NCBI GenBank assembly: GCA_015066115.1
Contig: SVOZ01000003.1
Location: 1-64,000, forward strand
DNA: 64,000 nucleotides
Direction: 5' to 3'
Origin: Oscillospiraceae bacterium
Lineage (GTDB): Bacteria; Bacillota; Clostridia; Oscillospirales; Ruminococcaceae
Shown here: piece after piece, positions 26,139 to 34,108 of the stretch
How positions within the stretch are numbered: the first letter of the stretch is position 1
Layout: the number at the start of each line of letters is the position of its first letter
The notes under the pieces: generated by a model
Seen by the model: the letters and a program-made list of their open reading frames with translations, nothing else
Told to the model about the DNA's origin: nothing
Database searches by the model: none
Made by a program: the position numbers and the translations under genes

Positions 26139-26423
26139 TTACTGCTCTACGGCGTAAACGCAAACTTTCTTGCGGTCACGACCTACTCTTTCGAATTTAA
26201 CCTTGCCGTCGATCTTTGCAAACAAGGTGTCATCCGATCCGATTCCGACGTTCTCGCCGGGATGGATATGAGTGCCTCTCTGGCGAACGAGAATGTTGCC
26301 GGCAAGAACAAACTGACCGTCAGCACGCTTTACGCCAAGACGCTTGGATTCGGAATCACGACCGTTCTTGGTCGAACCGACTCCCTTTTTATGAGCGAAG
26401 AATTGAAGATTTAAGCGAATCAT
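26139..26423 (-). CDS. rpmA: 50S ribosomal protein bL27 with cleavable N-terminal leader
   Basis: A 94-residue ribosomal protein at the peptidyl-transferase centre. It begins [10 protein letters not shown] followed by [11 protein letters not shown], the Firmicutes form in which the first residues are removed by the protease Prp to expose the functional N-terminus. The cleavage motif LQFFA-HKKG is intact. It lies 2 nt downstream of prp, in the conserved order rplU-prp-rpmA. Confidence 0.98.
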   Translation of the reverse strand: MIRLNLQFFAHKKGVGSTKNGRDSESKRLGVKRADGQFVLAGNILVRQRGTHIHPGENVGIGSDDTLFAKIDGKVKFERVGRDRKKVCVYAVEQ

Positions 26424-26425
26424 TG

Positions 26426-26740
26426 TTACACCTCCGTAACCGTAATATTGATTGTGCCCTTGTACTGACTTTCTATGTACTCTAATTGCATCTTAAGAGC
26501 CATAAGGAAATACTGGGCCTCTTTTTTTCTTTCTTTGAGATTTAAAACAATTTCATTGTCCAAAACCTCGACCTCGGCCTTAACACCCGCGCATTCTGTA
26601 ATGCCGTTTAGCGATGTCATAACAGCGCTTGTGACAGCGGAACAAACAATATCCTCGCCGCACTCGGCATAGCCTGCGTGCCCTTTTATAGAAAAGGCGG
26701 TGTAAAAGCCATCGTTTTTAAAAAATTGTGCGTAAATCAT
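26426..26740 (-). CDS. prp: ribosomal-processing cysteine protease Prp
   Basis: A 104-residue protease that cleaves the N-terminal leader of bL27. The conserved [19 protein letters not shown] segment spans residues 19-37 and supplies the catalytic His20 and Cys32. Its place between rplU and rpmA is the standard Firmicutes arrangement. Gaps to both neighbours are under 15 nt, so all three are co-transcribed. No oddities. Confidence 0.95.
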   Translation of the reverse strand: MIYAQFFKNDGFYTAFSIKGHAGYAECGEDIVCSAVTSAVMTSLNGITECAGVKAEVEVLDNEIVLNLKERKKEAQYFLMALKMQLEYIESQYKGTINITVTEV

Positions 26741-26751
26741 AGGTAAAAGAT

Positions 26752-27063
26752 TTAAGCGTTGATTGCATCGATCTGAACCTTGGTGTAAGGTTGTCTGTGA
26801 CCGAGCTTACGCTTGCTGTCCTTCTTGGGCTTGTAGGTGAAAACAGTGATCTTCTTCGCCTTGCCGTTTTTGAGGACCTTTGCGGTTACGGTTGCGCCTT
26901 TGACATAGGGAGCACCGATCTTAGCCTTTTTGTCGTCACCAAGAACGATAACCTTGTCGAAAGTAACAACATCGTCAGTGTTAACATTGAGCTTCTCGAT
27001 GTAAACAACATCACCCTGCTCAACACGATACTGCTTTCCGCCGGTTTCAATAATTGCGTACAT
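26752..27063 (-). CDS. rplU: 50S ribosomal protein bL21
   Basis: A 103-residue 23S-rRNA-binding protein, beginning with the canonical [14 protein letters not shown] and ending [12 protein letters not shown] chose ATG at 27063. The GTG three codons upstream is part of the ribosome site (GAGGCAGGTG), and the ATG gives the family-standard N-terminus. It is first in the rplU-prp-rpmA operon, behind a structured leader and a strong promoter. Confidence 0.97.
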   Translation of the reverse strand: MYAIIETGGKQYRVEQGDVVYIEKLNVNTDDVVTFDKVIVLGDDKKAKIGAPYVKGATVTAKVLKNGKAKKITVFTYKPKKDSKRKLGHRQPYTKVQIDAINA

Positions 27064-27152
27064 TTTGGGCACCTGCCTCTACTGTAATCTCGCTGTTTAA
27101 GGCGACGGTACCCCGTGCTTTTGGGCATAATACACCCTGCCTCAACCAAGCG
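27064..27152 (-). ncRNA. L21 leader-like autoregulatory mRNA structure
   Basis: The rplU transcript begins about 90 nt before the ATG. It contains a GGCCGCTTGGTTGAGGC segment and, near the start codon, CGCCTTAAACAGCGAGATTACAG. The latter resembles the conserved 3' part of the L21 leader class in Firmicutes. The position directly before rplU supports the call; exact pairing was not computed. Confidence 0.6.
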
Positions 27153-27160
27153 GCCTTAAT

Positions 27161-27189
27161 ATAATACCACACCTAAAAACAAAAGTCAA
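27161..27189 (-). promoter_or_regulatory. promoter of rplU operon
   Basis: Minus strand TTGACT, a 17-bp spacer containing TGTGG before the -10, and TATTAT. It is close to consensus and expected to be strong. Confidence 0.8.
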
Positions 27190-27213
27190 TAATTTATCGA
27201 AAAATGTTTTAAC

Positions 27214-27801
27214 TTATTTAAGAAACCGCTCAATAAGCTCAACTATGGCAAATTTTGCCTCGTATTTGGGCGATGTTACGGTGTCAAGCTCGCTTTGCGA
27301 AAAGACCTCCTCAGGCGTGGCTGAGCCTTGAGATGCAGGAATGCATAGGGTGGGGAAGAGAACACACCACCAGTTTTTGCCCTCTGCGGCGCCTATCTCA
27401 ACCCTCAGTGCCTGATAATTGCCTGCAGGAAGTGTGTAATTTTCGTATTTTCGGGTCTCGAAAAACATATCGCATAGATACACTGTTACAGGATAGTTGT
27501 AGCCGTTTGTAAAAATCTCCTCCTCGGCAACGCTCTGAAGCTCGCTTAAATTTTCTTTTGCGCTTTTTATCGCCCCTTCAAGCGATAGCGTGGGGTCAAA
27601 AAGCTCGGGCGATCTTTCTAAAATCGCATCGCGTATTTTAAGTTTTAATGCTTGGTCCTGTTCCGAATCGGAGTTTGCGAGGATGTGAAGCCGCAGCACA
27701 TCACTGCGCACAGTCTGACAATCCTTTGCAAAGGCGGTAACGCTTGTAATTGTAATGGCAATTATAAGTCCTATTAAAACTGAAAATTCTGTCCGTTTCA
27801 T
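27214..27801 (-). CDS. spoIIR: stage II sporulation protein R
   Basis: Secreted forespore signal that triggers SpoIIGA to process pro-sigma-E in the mother cell. The 195-residue protein has an N-terminal hydrophobic signal (about 6-25). It then has the family motifs VLRLHILANSDSEQDQ, LKLKIRDAIL, PVTVYLCDMFFETRKYENY and the C-terminal GAAEGKNWWCVLFP. Start ATG at 27801 has AAAGGG; the longer frame has 15 extra residues without a signal. It marks the genome as coming from a spore-forming lineage. Confidence 0.95.
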   Translation of the reverse strand: MKRTEFSVLIGLIIAITITSVTAFAKDCQTVRSDVLRLHILANSDSEQDQALKLKIRDAILERSPELFDPTLSLEGAIKSAKENLSELQSVAEEEIFTNGYNYPVTVYLCDMFFETRKYENYTLPAGNYQALRVEIGAAEGKNWWCVLFPTLCIPASQGSATPEEVFSQSELDTVTSPKYEAKFAIVELIERFLK

Positions 27802-27890
27802 TTTAAAAACCCTTTCTGTTTGTTTGCTTACCCTAATAATTGGCAAACAATTATATTTTAATCAATTTCTGTAAAAAAATCTCTTTTTAT

Positions 27891-27919
27891 TTGACGAATA
27901 AAAAAATTAACGATATAAT
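27891..27919 (+). promoter_or_regulatory. promoter of copA, with small inverted repeat
   Basis: TTGACG, a 17-bp spacer and a perfect TATAAT, 43 bp before the copA ATG. GTTAG-CTTAAA-CTAAC (27926-27941) lies at the expected start site and is a possible operator for a metal-sensing repressor (inference). Confidence 0.8.
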
Positions 27920-27962
27920 ATTTTTGTTAGCTTAAACTAACTTACAAAATGGAAGTGATTAA

Positions 27963-30431
27963 ATGAAACAATTTAATATAAGCGGAATGAGCTGTGCCGC
28001 CTGCTCTGCAAGGGTTGAAAAGGCGGTCGCAGAGCTTAGCGGAGTTGACACCTGCTCTGTAAACCTGCTGACAAATTCTATGACGGTTGAGGGTGATGCG
28101 CCTTCCTCTGATATAATTTCAGCGGTCGAAAAGGCAGGTTACGGCGCAGAAGAGAAAAATTCCGCTGCAAAAAAGCAAACAAATAGTGAGCCTAAGCCCG
28201 ATAATAATAAGAAAAAGCTTGTAACTCGGCTTGTGGCGTCAATGATTTTCCTTGCCCTTTTGATGTATCTTTCGATGGGGCACTCGATGTGGGGATTTCC
28301 TCTGCCGACACCCTTAGCGCAAAACCCCATGGCACAGGGCATTTTGCAGATGCTTTTGTCCGCCGCAGTTCTTGTAATAAACCAGAAGTTTTTCATAAGC
28401 GGATTTAAAGGTCTTGTTAACCGCGCGCCCAATATGGACACGCTGGTTGCCCTCGGCTCAGGCGCCTCATTTGTTTATAGCACCTGTGTGCTCTTTTCTA
28501 TGAGCGCAGACCTGATGAGCGGCGAGCTTTCAAAGGCGATGCATTCGCTCCACTCACTTTATTTTGAGTCTGCCGCAATGATACTTGCCCTTATTACAGT
28601 CGGAAAGCTTTTGGAGGCTCACTCAAAAGGCAAAACTACCGATGCCATCCGCGCTCTTATGGACCTCTCGCCTAAAACTGCAACAGTTATTCGCGACGGA
28701 AAAGAAGTTCAGATACCCACAGGGCAGCTTGCTATAGGGGATGTTTTTGTAGTAAAAGCGGGCAGTAACATTCCTGCCGATGCAGTAATAATTGAGGGAA
28801 ATTTAAGCGTTGACGAATCGGCGCTCACAGGCGAAAGCCTTCCGCTTGAAAAAGCGGTTGGCGACAGAGTTTCTGCCGCTACAACAAGCCGCTCGGGATA
28901 CGCGCTTTGCAGAGCGGAAAGGGTCGGCGAAGACACCTCGCTTTCGCAGATAATAAAAATGGTTGAGCAGGCGGCCTCAACAAAGGCGCCCGCCCAAAAG
29001 ATAGCCGATAAGGTTTCGGGAATTTTTGTTCCCGTTGTGCTCGCAGTTGCTGCAATAACTGCGGCTGTTTGGCTTATTCTTGATAAAGAAATAGGCTTTG
29101 CCCTTTCTCGCGCAATCTCTGTGCTCGTAATAAGCTGTCCCTGCGCGCTGGGACTTGCCACACCCGTTGCCATTATGGTAGGTAGCGGTGTCGGCGCAAA
29201 GCACGGCATACTTTTTAAAACCGCCACAGCGCTTGAAAACGCAGGAAAAACCGACATAGTTGTTTTGGACAAAACGGGAACAGTTACAAACGGTAAGCCT
29301 GAGGTTACCGATGTTATAGCCATCAGCGGCATTAGTCAAACAGAGCTTTTAGAGCTGGCAGGCTCGCTTGAGAAAAAAAGCGAGCATCCGCTTGGTGAGG
29401 CAGTCGTAAGATATGCAGAGTACAATGATGTAGTATTTAAAGATGCCCAAAACGTTGTCACAGTTTCGGGCAGAGGAGTTTCTGCCGAGATCGATTTTAA
29501 AGCTGTTCGCGGCGGAAATGCAAAGTTTATGGAAAACCTGCCTGATGAGCTAAAGGAAAAGGGCGAAAAGCTCGCATCTGAGGGAAAAACGCCCCTTTAT
29601 TTTAGCCTTGACGGCAAGGCAATTGGAATAATTGCCGTTGCCGACACCATAAAAGAGGATAGTGCCGAGGCTGTAAAGGGCCTTAAGGAGCTTGGCATTC
29701 GCGTTGTAATGCTGACGGGCGACAACGAGAAAACCGCCGCCGCAATTGCAAAAACAGCAGGGATAGATGAGGTTATCGCAGGCGTTCTGCCGAGCGGAAA
29801 GCAAGATGCTATTGAGCGCTTTAAAGAGCAGGGCAGAGTTATGATGGTGGGCGACGGAATAAACGATGCCCCCGCGCTGACCTCTGCCGATATAGGTGCT
29901 GCCATCGGAGCAGGAACCGACGTTGCAATCGACTCGGCCGATATAGTGCTTACAAGCAGCAGGCTTTGGGATGTTATTGAGGCTGTGCGACTTAGCCGCA
30001 AAACCCTTAAAAACATTCGCGAAAATCTTTTCTGGGCCTTTATCTATAATATAATTGGAATTCCGCTTGCCGCAGGAGTTTTTATATCGCTATTCGGATG
30101 GGAGCTTAATCCTATGTTCGGAGCGGCGGCAATGAGTCTTTCGAGCTTTTGTGTTGTAAGTAATGCTTTGAGGCTTAATCTTTTTAAGCCCCTTAAAAAA
30201 GATAAAAAGGAGAAAAAAACCATGCAAAAAACAATGTATATTGAAGGAATGATGTGCCCGCATTGCGAGGCAAGGGTAAAGGGAGTTTTGGAAAATCTTT
30301 CCGAGGTCGAAGCTGCCGAGGTAAGCCATAAGAGCGGCACCGCCGTTTTAAAGCTTTCCAATGACATCTCAAACGATGCCCTTAAATCCCTCATCGAACA
30401 AAACGGCTATAAAGTAACCGACATTAAGTAA
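27963..30431 (+). CDS. copA: copper-translocating P1B-type ATPase with C-terminal CopZ-like domain
   Basis: Exports Cu+ across the membrane at the cost of ATP. The 822-residue chain starts with a heavy-metal-associated domain (CAAC at residues 11-14). The actuator TGES motif follows near 281-284, then the membrane CPC (ISCPCALGLATP near 392-403), the phosphorylated DKTGT near 437-441, SEHPLGEA and GDGINDAPAL. After the last membrane helices a second heavy-metal-associated domain (residues 754-822, CPHC at 765-768) is fused at the C-terminus, where a normal CopA ends. An internal ribosome site precedes Met754. The gene is monocistronic behind a strong promoter. Confidence 0.96.
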   Translation: MKQFNISGMSCAACSARVEKAVAELSGVDTCSVNLLTNSMTVEGDAPSSDIISAVEKAGYGAEEKNSAAKKQTNSEPKPDNNKKKLVTRLVASMIFLALLMYLSMGHSMWGFPLPTPLAQNPMAQGILQMLLSAAVLVINQKFFISGFKGLVNRAPNMDTLVALGSGASFVYSTCVLFSMSADLMSGELSKAMHSLHSLYFESAAMILALITVGKLLEAHSKGKTTDAIRALMDLSPKTATVIRDGKEVQIPTGQLAIGDVFVVKAGSNIPADAVIIEGNLSVDESALTGESLPLEKAVGDRVSAATTSRSGYALCRAERVGEDTSLSQIIKMVEQAASTKAPAQKIADKVSGIFVPVVLAVAAITAAVWLILDKEIGFALSRAISVLVISCPCALGLATPVAIMVGSGVGAKHGILFKTATALENAGKTDIVVLDKTGTVTNGKPEVTDVIAISGISQTELLELAGSLEKKSEHPLGEAVVRYAEYNDVVFKDAQNVVTVSGRGVSAEIDFKAVRGGNAKFMENLPDELKEKGEKLASEGKTPLYFSLDGKAIGIIAVADTIKEDSAEAVKGLKELGIRVVMLTGDNEKTAAAIAKTAGIDEVIAGVLPSGKQDAIERFKEQGRVMMVGDGINDAPALTSADIGAAIGAGTDVAIDSADIVLTSSRLWDVIEAVRLSRKTLKNIRENLFWAFIYNIIGIPLAAGVFISLFGWELNPMFGAAAMSLSSFCVVSNALRLNLFKPLKKDKKEKKTMQKTMYIEGMMCPHCEARVKGVLENLSEVEAAEVSHKSGTAVLKLSNDISNDALKSLIEQNGYKVTDIK
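30222..30431 (+). other. possible internal translation start giving free CopZ-like chaperone
   Basis: Within copA, AAAAGGAG (30206-30212) lies 9 nt before an in-frame ATG at codon 754. The product would be exactly 69 residues, MQKTMYIEGMMCPHCEARVK..., the normal size and architecture of the copper chaperone CopZ. Internal initiation is inferred from this site and from the domain boundary; it is not proven. Confidence 0.5.
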
Positions 30432-30471
30432 GCTAAACCTTTGTGCCAAACAAGATAGCAGAAAATAAACC

Positions 30472-30578
30472 AAAGGCTCCCTCTGACGAGGGAGCTGTCG
30501 AGCGTAAGCGAGACTGAGGGAGAGAAAACTACCCCTCAGTCACCTGCGGTGACAGCTCCCCTGACAAGTGGAGCCTTT
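30472..30578. repeat. palindromic MITE-like repeat
   Basis: A 107-bp near-palindrome bounded by AAAGGCTCC and GGAGCCTTT. Internal arms GAGGGAGCTGTC/GACAGCTCCC and GACTGAGGG/CCCTCAGTC also pair. It contains no gene. Such ...CCCTCAGTCACC...GACAGCTCCC elements are recurrent in Clostridia genomes (recollection). A T-rich end may let it act as the copA terminator. A shorter relative is at 44671-44722. Confidence 0.75.
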
Positions 30579-30670
30579 TTATTTGTATGAGAAAAGTGAC
30601 TCGTTTTGTTTTGAAAACTATTTTATTTTAAACATTGCTGTGATATAATGGAATCAAAAGAGGTGAATAT

Positions 30671-31306
30671 ATGAATTTGACAAATCGTTTTTATTGTACA
30701 ATAAATACTTTTGGAATGAACGGCATTGAATTTCCCATATTCTATTCTGCTAAAATAGGAATTCGGTTTGATATTGGGGATTCCTCGGAGGTTGACGTAT
30801 ATTCAAAAAAGCACACTGTTAATCCTTTATATATAGAACACTGTCTTAACAGAGCCACCGAAATAATGAATTCATTATCTAATCAGCCTGATATACTTGC
30901 GATACAACTATACTATAGCGATGATAAACGATTAAAACGAGATATAAAAAAGGTTTTGTCGGTTACAAAATTAGCAGAACCTCATGAAATAGATAAAAGC
31001 AAAATAATTTTGGATGATAAACAAATTGACACCGCAGTGCTTTTATGGGATTTATCCAAAATAGATTTCTCAAAAGAGGATATATTAAAAGAAATTATTA
31101 TTTCTGATTTAGGCGGCGAATATTTGTTAACAGCATCTGTATTCTGGGTTTGGTCAAACAAAAAAATAATGTTTCATTTATGTGATGACAGAGGCGCTGA
31201 TTTAGTCGCTTGTGAAAAATCAGCAATTAAAGATATTTATACAAAACATAATAAATGGATCCTGGAATGTGACAGAGAAAAAATCAAAGAGGTTTTTGAA
31301 AATTAA
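30671..31306 (+). CDS. DUF3885-like hypothetical protein
   Basis: A 211-residue soluble protein. The C-terminal third (FWVWSNKKIMFHLCDDRG followed by DLVACEKSAIKDIYTKHNKWILE and CDREKI) fits the DUF3885 domain, whose function is unknown. No signal peptide or membrane segment. It has AGAGGTG before the ATG and a TGATATAAT extended -10 about 25 bp upstream. It is clearly AT-richer than copA and sits beside a MITE-like repeat, consistent with recent acquisition. Many DUF3885 genes are stand-alone. Confidence 0.7.
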   Translation: MNLTNRFYCTINTFGMNGIEFPIFYSAKIGIRFDIGDSSEVDVYSKKHTVNPLYIEHCLNRATEIMNSLSNQPDILAIQLYYSDDKRLKRDIKKVLSVTKLAEPHEIDKSKIILDDKQIDTAVLLWDLSKIDFSKEDILKEIIISDLGGEYLLTASVFWVWSNKKIMFHLCDDRGADLVACEKSAIKDIYTKHNKWILECDREKIKEVFEN

Positions 31307-31361
31307 ACAGCACTGTGTTTTGGTTGCGATTATGTACTAAGTTTTAAAATAAGCAAGAAAA

Positions 31362-31396
31362 AATGTGGGAGACCTTGTTGCAAGGCTTCCCACATT
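31362..31396. terminator. bidirectional terminator
   Basis: 9-bp stem AATGTGGGA/TCCCACATT extended by ACCTTG/CAAGG inside, with T-rich sequence on both strands. It lies between the converging DUF3885-like and potD genes. Confidence 0.8.
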
Positions 31397-31408
31397 GATT
31401 TTTATTTA

Positions 31409-32482
31409 TTAGTCTTCAGTTTTGATGTTTATCCAAAGCTCCTGAACATAGGTGTTTATATCGGAAGGTAAATGGATGTATGACTCGCATTTCTTTAAAT
31501 ACTCATCATCGGGGTACATGATCTTGTTGTTTTTAACATCGTCGTCAAGAAGCTCAAAGGCGGCGGTGTTGGGAGTGCAGTAGCCTGTAACCTCGCTGTT
31601 TGCAAGGGCGTTTTCTGCCTCTAACATAAAGTTAATGTACATTTCGGCGTATTTCTTGTTTTTGCTTCCCTTGGGAATACAGAAGGCATCAGCAAATCTG
31701 TTTGTTCCCTCCTTGGGATAGGCAAAGGCAAGGTCCTCATTTTCATCCATCATAACAAGGGCGTCACCTGCATAGTAGGTGGCAATTGCGGCGTCGCCGT
31801 TTATCATCTTGTCATAGATCTCGTCCATATAATAGCCTTGAACTATCGGCTTCTGCTCTGAAAGCTTGTCAGCCGCCGCCTTGATCTCGTCCTTGTTTGT
31901 GGTGTTCTGCGAGTAGCCTAAAAGAGTCTGCGCAACGGCAAAGGAATCGCGGCTGTTGTTAAACATAAGTACATTATCGGTGTACTTTTTATCCCAAAGA
32001 ATGCTCCAGCTGTCAACAGTATCTTTAACAAGGGTTTTGTTGTAGATTATGCCAACAGTTCCCCAAGAGTAAGGAACAGAATATTCATTGGTGGGGTCGT
32101 AGTCTGGATTTTTAAAGGAGTCCATAATGTTTGTTTCAAAAAGCGGAATATTACTGAAATCGAGCTTTTCAACAAGATCTTCCTCTATAAGACGGGCAAC
32201 CATATAATCCGAAGGGATTATAATATCGTAGTTAGCGCCGCCGTTTTTAAGCTTGGCGTACATAGCTTCGTTTGAATCGTATGTGCGGTATTTAACCTTA
32301 ACATTGTATCTCTCTTCAAAAAGCTTGTTTAAATCAACGGTGTCGTTGGAGCCTTCGGACATATAGGGACCGCCCCAATTGTAAACTATAATAGTTGCAT
32401 CATATTTCTTTCCACATCCTGTGATAAGGGCAAAGGATAAAACTAAAACAGCGGCAAAAAGAGCCGAAAATATTTTTTTCAT
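31409..32482 (-). CDS. potD: spermidine/putrescine ABC transporter substrate-binding lipoprotein
   Basis: Extracellular polyamine receptor anchored by lipid. It has a signal peptide with lipobox ending at Cys23 (ALITGC) and a 357-residue periplasmic-binding-protein fold. Characteristic PotD segments are IVYNWGGPYMSEG near 31-43, YDIIIPSDYMVARL near 84-97, YSVPYSWGTVGIIYNK near 128-143 and SYIHLPSD near the end. It is the last gene of potABCD, in the standard order. Spermidine versus putrescine preference cannot be decided. Lgt encoded at 21991 would lipidate it. Confidence 0.95.
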   Translation of the reverse strand: MKKIFSALFAAVLVLSFALITGCGKKYDATIIVYNWGGPYMSEGSNDTVDLNKLFEERYNVKVKYRTYDSNEAMYAKLKNGGANYDIIIPSDYMVARLIEEDLVEKLDFSNIPLFETNIMDSFKNPDYDPTNEYSVPYSWGTVGIIYNKTLVKDTVDSWSILWDKKYTDNVLMFNNSRDSFAVAQTLLGYSQNTTNKDEIKAAADKLSEQKPIVQGYYMDEIYDKMINGDAAIATYYAGDALVMMDENEDLAFAYPKEGTNRFADAFCIPKGSKNKKYAEMYINFMLEAENALANSEVTGYCTPNTAAFELLDDDVKNNKIMYPDDEYLKKCESYIHLPSDINTYVQELWINIKTED

Positions 32483-32504
32483 TTTTCAAGTCCTTTCAAA
32501 AAAG

Positions 32505-33302
32505 TTATCGACGCATATCTGCCTTTTCTTTGCGGATAGCGGTAATATTAGAAATAAGCAGAATAATAAGAACAGCTACAAACAGGAGCGCCGAAAGGGC
32601 ATTGAGCGAGGGCGGAACCTGCTTTCTGAGCATGCTGTAAATGGTTACAGGCAGGGTTTGGAAATCGCTTCCGCTTGTAAAATAGCTTATGATAAAGTCG
32701 TCAAGTGAAAGGGTAACTGCCATTAAAAAGCCTGAGAAAACTCCCGGCATAATTTCGGGAAGAATAACCTTGAAAAATGCCTGCCTCGGAGTACAGCCTA
32801 AATCTAAAGCTGCCTCGAAAACATTGTTGTTTACCTGCCATAGCTTTGGCAGAACACTTAAAATAACATAGGGCAGATTGAAGGTTATGTGTGCGATAAG
32901 CACCGAGTAAAATCCCTGCTCAATATCAAAGATTGCTGCAACGGCAACAAACAAAAGCATCATTGAAATACCTGTTACAACCTCAGGGTTTACCATCGGC
33001 AAATTAGTTACCGACATAAGCATATTGCGGCTTCTCTTTTTCATGCTGTAAATTCCGATTGCCGCCATAGTTCCTATAACGGTGGCAATTACAGAGGAAA
33101 TAAGAGCAAGCACAAGGGTGTTTATAAGCGAGGTCATAATAAGCTCGTTTTCAAAAAGCTCAACATACCATTTAAGCGAAAAACCCGAAAAATGCGACTT
33201 GCTCTTTGACTCGTTAAATGAAAAAACGATAAGAACAAAAATCGGGGCATAAAGGAAGAGATAAACTAATCCTAAGTATATTTTAGAGAAGGTCTTTTTC
33301 AT
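32505..33302 (-). CDS. potC: polyamine ABC transporter permease PotC
   Basis: Membrane subunit of the polyamine importer, 265 residues with six helices. The EAA loop EAALDLGCTPRQAFFKVILPEI contacts PotA. The start ATG at 33302 overlaps the TGA stop of potB (TGATG) and has AGGAGG upstream; a longer frame start inside potB is not needed. It pairs with PotB to form the channel. No unusual features. Confidence 0.94.
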   Translation of the reverse strand: MKKTFSKIYLGLVYLFLYAPIFVLIVFSFNESKSKSHFSGFSLKWYVELFENELIMTSLINTLVLALISSVIATVIGTMAAIGIYSMKKRSRNMLMSVTNLPMVNPEVVTGISMMLLFVAVAAIFDIEQGFYSVLIAHITFNLPYVILSVLPKLWQVNNNVFEAALDLGCTPRQAFFKVILPEIMPGVFSGFLMAVTLSLDDFIISYFTSGSDFQTLPVTIYSMLRKQVPPSLNALSALLFVAVLIILLISNITAIRKEKADMRR

Positions 33303-34108
33303 CACAGCATAACCTCCTCTTGATTTGTGTTCATAAATGCCATACAAATTAAGATTATCAGCATAAGAACAAGAGAGAGCATTGAGCCTATGTGAAAATT
33401 GGGTTCACCACCCATAAAATACGTGTCAATAAGGTCGCCTATGAGCATGTTTTTTGCTCCGCCCAGCTTTTGCGATATAACAAAGGTGGAGGCGGCGGGA
33501 ACAAAGACCATTGTGATTCCGTTAACTATTCCGGGAATGCTCAAAGGGAAAAGAACCCTGCGGAAAACACGCGGCATATTGCAGCCGAGATCCTGTGCGG
33601 CTTCAATAAGGCTCTGGTCGATCTTAACCATAATGTTGTAAAGCGGAATTATCATAAAGGGCAGGAAATTGTAAACCATACCGATTACAACTGCGCCCTC
33701 GGTGTTTATCATCTTAAGAGGCTCGGAAATTAGACCTAAAGACTCTAAAAGATTGTTTATAATTCCGTTGCGCTCGAGTAGCGTCATCCAGGCGTATGTC
33801 CTTAAAAGAAAGTTCATCCACATGGGGAGCATAATTAGCATAACTAAGGTTCTCTGGGTTATCCATTTGCATCTTGAAATGATGTAAGCCATAGGATAGC
33901 CAATAACAAGGCAGATGACCGTTGCGTAAAAAGCAAGCTTTAGCGAGCGGGCAAAAACACTCCAATATTTTGCTATCTGGGAAACCCACTCAAGCGTGAA
34001 TGCGCCCTCGTCATTTGTAAATGCAAAATAGAGCACAAAGCAGATGGGAACAACTATGAAAATAGCCGACCAAACAATGTGAGGAATGGCAAGGGCTCTA
34101 TTCTTCAT
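33302..34108 (-). CDS. potB: polyamine ABC transporter permease PotB
   Basis: First permease subunit of the importer, 268 residues with six hydrophobic segments. The EAA-type loop EAAQDLGCNMPRVFRRVLFPLS lies near 178-199. The N-terminal cytoplasmic segment is short. Its start overlaps the 3' end of potA by 11 bp and its stop overlaps the potC start, so stoichiometric coupled translation of A-B-C is likely. Confidence 0.94.
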   Translation of the reverse strand: MKNRALAIPHIVWSAIFIVVPICFVLYFAFTNDEGAFTLEWVSQIAKYWSVFARSLKLAFYATVICLVIGYPMAYIISRCKWITQRTLVMLIMLPMWMNFLLRTYAWMTLLERNGIINNLLESLGLISEPLKMINTEGAVVIGMVYNFLPFMIIPLYNIMVKIDQSLIEAAQDLGCNMPRVFRRVLFPLSIPGIVNGITMVFVPAASTFVISQKLGGAKNMLIGDLIDTYFMGGEPNFHIGSMLSLVLMLIILICMAFMNTNQEEVML

